DNA from: Bacillota bacterium
GTDB taxonomy: Bacteria; Bacillota; Clostridia; Acetivibrionales; DTU013
DNA: 64,000 bases
Assembly: GCA_023409735.1 (NCBI GenBank)
Contig: JAEYRB010000007.1
Span: forward strand, 124,001-188,000
Reading direction: 5' to 3'
The stretch's first letter is position 1. The number at the start of each line of letters is the position of its first letter. The position numbers and the translations under genes were made by a program. A model generated the notes under the pieces. It was not told the DNA's origin and made no database searches. It saw nothing but the letters and a program-made list of their open reading frames with translations. Below, in pieces: positions 61,852 through 64,000 of the stretch.

Positions 61852-62718
61852 TTACCCTTTGATCGCTCCGGCCATCATTCCCTTTATTATTTGTTTAGAG
61901 AAGCAGATATAAATGACAAGCGCTGGAACTATTGCAATGAATATTGTTGCCATTATCTGAGGATAGTCTGAGAGGTACTGACCCTTGAAGCGCATGACAG
62001 CAAGGCTCATTGTAAAGAGCTTATCCTTCGAGAACGCGATAAGGGAAAGTGAGAACTCGTTCCAACAATGGAAGAAGGACATGATACCTATAGTTACGAG
62101 GATAGGACGTACAACCGGCAGGATGATTTGGAACAAAGTACGCGAGAAGGAGCTGCCATCTATTGAGGCTGCCTCTTCAACTTCCACCGGAAGCGTTTCC
62201 ACATAACTGCGCACAAGAAACAGTGAAGTCGTCATTTCCATACATACCATCGGAAGTATAGTTGCGTACCAATGATCGACAAATTTGAAGCGGACCATCA
62301 TTACGTATACAGGAACAAGGATGGCGTGCATAGGAATGAAAAGATTGGAAATGTAAAGTCCGCTTAAAAAGCCATGGAAGCGGAAACGGAAACGTGCAAG
62401 GAAATAACCGGTCGTGAATGCTGCCAGAAGTGTAAGTGCCAGTACGCAGACTGTTATTCTAAGCGTATTGAACAGATACAGCGGCATGTTTGTCTTGTTG
62501 ATAACATAAATAAAATTCTTCATGCTCGGGTTTTTTGGCAAAGCAAGAACGTTTGCAGCAAACTCGGCATTAGATTTCAGCGAAGTATATCCCAGCCAAA
62601 TTACCGGAAATACGCATGTTACTGCGCAAAAAACGGAAATCAAATTCAGGAACATCGCGACAACTTTATTTTTAACTTTTTTGCCTTTAGAAGCGGCCAT
62701 ATTGTTTTTCATCATCAT
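61852..62718 (-). CDS. Carbohydrate ABC transporter permease (MalG/CUT1 type)
   Basis: 288 residues, six membrane helices. The ATPase-contact EAA loop is VEVEEAASIDGSSFSRTLFQIILPVVRP, with the terminal KGMMAGAIKG tail of MalG-like subunits. It follows the partner permease by 29 bases. No ATPase is encoded with it; a shared MsmK-type ATPase is usual in clostridia. Confidence 0.93.
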   Translation of the reverse strand: MMMKNNMAASKGKKVKNKVVAMFLNLISVFCAVTCVFPVIWLGYTSLKSNAEFAANVLALPKNPSMKNFIYVINKTNMPLYLFNTLRITVCVLALTLLAAFTTGYFLARFRFRFHGFLSGLYISNLFIPMHAILVPVYVMMVRFKFVDHWYATILPMVCMEMTTSLFLVRSYVETLPVEVEEAASIDGSSFSRTLFQIILPVVRPILVTIGIMSFFHCWNEFSLSLIAFSKDKLFTMSLAVMRFKGQYLSDYPQIMATIFIAIVPALVIYICFSKQIIKGMMAGAIKG

Positions 62719-62747
62719 TTTCCTTCCATTTGAATTTGACAGTCGGA

Positions 62748-63650
62748 TTAATTAAGAGAATTCTTCCTGCCGACATAGTTCATAATCGTTCTGGATAATC
62801 CAAAAATTACGATCATTACGGCCATTATAGCAACCGATACCGTGTTGCCATAGCCGATATTGAACTGTTCAAAGGAAACTTTGTATGCATAGTAGGAAAC
62901 AACCATCGAGCTATACCCCGGGCCGCCCTTCGTCATGGCCATGATGTGGTCAAAAGCCTTCATGTTGGCGGATATGCAAAGGTAAACACATATCATGAGT
63001 GTATTCTTTATCATAGGGAATGTGATGGAAATTGCCTTACGGAAACCGGAAGCGCCATCAATGTCAGCCATCTCATATATTTCCGGATTGATAGAGGTCA
63101 TTGCAGAGAGAAGTATAACAAGATGGAAACCGACATATTGCCATATCATGGGTACAGATACACACATCATGACAGCGTTGTTATCAGCTAGCCACGGCCG
63201 AGTAAGATCTCCGCGTCCTAATAGGTTAAGGACATAGTTTAAAAGACCGTAGTTATTGTCGTAGATCATCGTCCAGACATAGCCGATGACAACGGCAGAA
63301 AGTGTAACGGGAAAATAGATCACAGTGCGGTAGAAGTTGCCCAGGCGCTTTCCAATAAGACGGGAATTGAGCATATTAGCAAGGACAAACGCAATACCGA
63401 TCTGACCGATAATGCACACAAAAACGAGGAAGAAGTTATTCTTCAGTGCCATCCACATGTTGACATCCTTAAACAGCGTCTTATAGTTGTTAAAACCGAT
63501 GAAGTTCATCATGTTTATGGTCTTGAAATTGCAGAAGCTGAATATGATAGCAAGTATAACAGGTACAATAAATACTGTCATATATATGATAAACGTCGGC
63601 AGTAAATACCCGACAAAGACATATTTTTTCGGGCGTATTCTGGAGTTCAT
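62748..63650 (-). CDS. Carbohydrate ABC transporter permease (MalF/UgpA/CUT1 type)
   Basis: 300 residues, six membrane helices, EAA loop EIYEMADIDGASGFRKAISITFPMIKN. AAGGAGG before ATG. It works with the next permease and the solute-binding protein upstream to import an oligosaccharide. Confidence 0.93.
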   Translation of the reverse strand: MNSRIRPKKYVFVGYLLPTFIIYMTVFIVPVILAIIFSFCNFKTINMMNFIGFNNYKTLFKDVNMWMALKNNFFLVFVCIIGQIGIAFVLANMLNSRLIGKRLGNFYRTVIYFPVTLSAVVIGYVWTMIYDNNYGLLNYVLNLLGRGDLTRPWLADNNAVMMCVSVPMIWQYVGFHLVILLSAMTSINPEIYEMADIDGASGFRKAISITFPMIKNTLMICVYLCISANMKAFDHIMAMTKGGPGYSSMVVSYYAYKVSFEQFNIGYGNTVSVAIMAVMIVIFGLSRTIMNYVGRKNSLN

Positions 63651-63676
63651 TAAACGGCCTCCTTGAAAATTTTTAA

Positions 63677-63708
63677 ACGGCTGCCGGAGTTGCCCTCCGG
63701 CAGTCGTT
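63677..63708 (-). other. Intercistronic hairpin between the binding protein and permease genes
   Basis: CTGCCGGAG and CTCCGGCAG form a 9-bp GC-rich stem with a 5-base loop, extended by AACG/CGTT. Hairpins here often stabilise the upstream message so that the binding protein is made in excess. Confidence 0.65.
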
Positions 63709-63725
63709 CATGAAAGCATATTTAA

Positions 63726-64000
63726 CTATTTTTGACTCAATTTAGCGTCAAGTGCAGCCTGTACGTTTGCAGCTGCCTGCTCGGGTGTATTTGTTCCGCC
63801 CATTATTGTCTGAAGCTCAGGAGTAAGAGCGTTGAAGACAGAGACATCAATATAGGACTGAAGTGTAAGTGCACTGGTGTACCCGGCATTGTGTATAGCA
63901 ATGAAGTCCTGAGTCATCTGCGGGAAGGAAGACGTATCGACTTTCTTGTCGCTGATCGGAGCAGAGATTGTTCCGTTCTCAGCCATCATTTCTGCATAGT
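63726..64000 (-). CDS. Extracellular sugar-binding protein, C-terminal end only
   Basis: 91 codons, open at the window edge. The tail TLQSYIDVSVFNALTPELQTIMGGTNTPEQAAANVQAALDAKLSQK matches the C-terminal helices of CUT1 solute-binding proteins (TPEQAAKNVQ...). It heads the sugar ABC operon. Its signal peptide and lipobox lie outside the window. Confidence 0.8.
   Translation of the reverse strand, partial: YAEMMAENGTISAPISDKKVDTSSFPQMTQDFIAIHNAGYTSALTLQSYIDVSVFNALTPELQTIMGGTNTPEQAAANVQAALDAKLSQK

Overview
The window reads as the chromosome of a spore-forming, anaerobic, probably plant-polysaccharide-degrading member of the Clostridia. Reasons: moderately AT-rich DNA, GGAGG-type ribosome binding sites with frequent GTG/TTG starts, SpoVT and SpoVG, PurR of the Bacillus type, and a SigI/RsgI pair of the kind used by cellulolytic clostridia (Ruminiclostridium/Acetivibrio group) to sense polysaccharides. 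I cannot name the species. I see no rRNA, tRNA, CRISPR array, prophage or intact insertion sequence.

1-18.7 kb is conserved core, almost all on the minus strand: the 5' part of an oligopeptide-type solute-binding protein, a DUF362 protein, a secreted stalk + discoidin protein, rsgI, sigI, spoVT, a small membrane protein, a PrsA-like foldase, mfd, pth, prs, a GlmU that has only its uridylyltransferase half, spoVG and purR. murC (plus), fabZ and an HD phosphohydrolase follow. Readable control sites include a sigma-H-type promoter before spoVG, a sigma-G-type promoter before spoVT and an inverted PurBox pair before purR.

18.7-29.5 kb: a 1.3-kb intergenic region with several strong hairpins and a 29-codon membrane ORF, an orphan 112-residue gene, TPM and LemA genes, copZ/copA, a frameshifted DUF1835 relic, and a BlaI/BlaR1-type operon whose BlaR1 has no penicillin-binding sensor and whose partners are a DUF4362-like lipoprotein and a polytopic membrane protein.

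29.5-34.1 kb: a hexuronate/gluconate block (mannonate oxidoreductase-like SDR, 6-phosphogluconate dehydrogenase, 2-keto-3-deoxygluconate kinase) with cre/LacI-type palindromes and several intergenic repeats.

34.5-48.8 kb: an XRE-controlled ABC exporter operon (plus), a five-gene ABC-2 exporter operon (minus), a diguanylate cyclase, and a ROK regulator followed by a large secreted PIG-L deacetylase; two near-identical AT-rich dyads lie between the last two.

48.9-58 kb is a decaying accessory stretch: an intact ABC-2 exporter sits among an isochorismatase fragment, a HAD-hydrolase relic, a frameshifted acetyltransferase and an in-frame RidA/diaminopropionate ammonia-lyase chimera.

58-64 kb is a carbohydrate-uptake operon: solute-binding protein, two permeases, a tandem NTF2-like protein and an (alpha/alpha)6 glycosidase, followed by an AraC regulator. 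The most unusual items are the RidA-DpaL chimera, the sensorless BlaR1 operon, the structured intergenic region near 19 kb, the ROK dyad pair and the diverged structured repeats.
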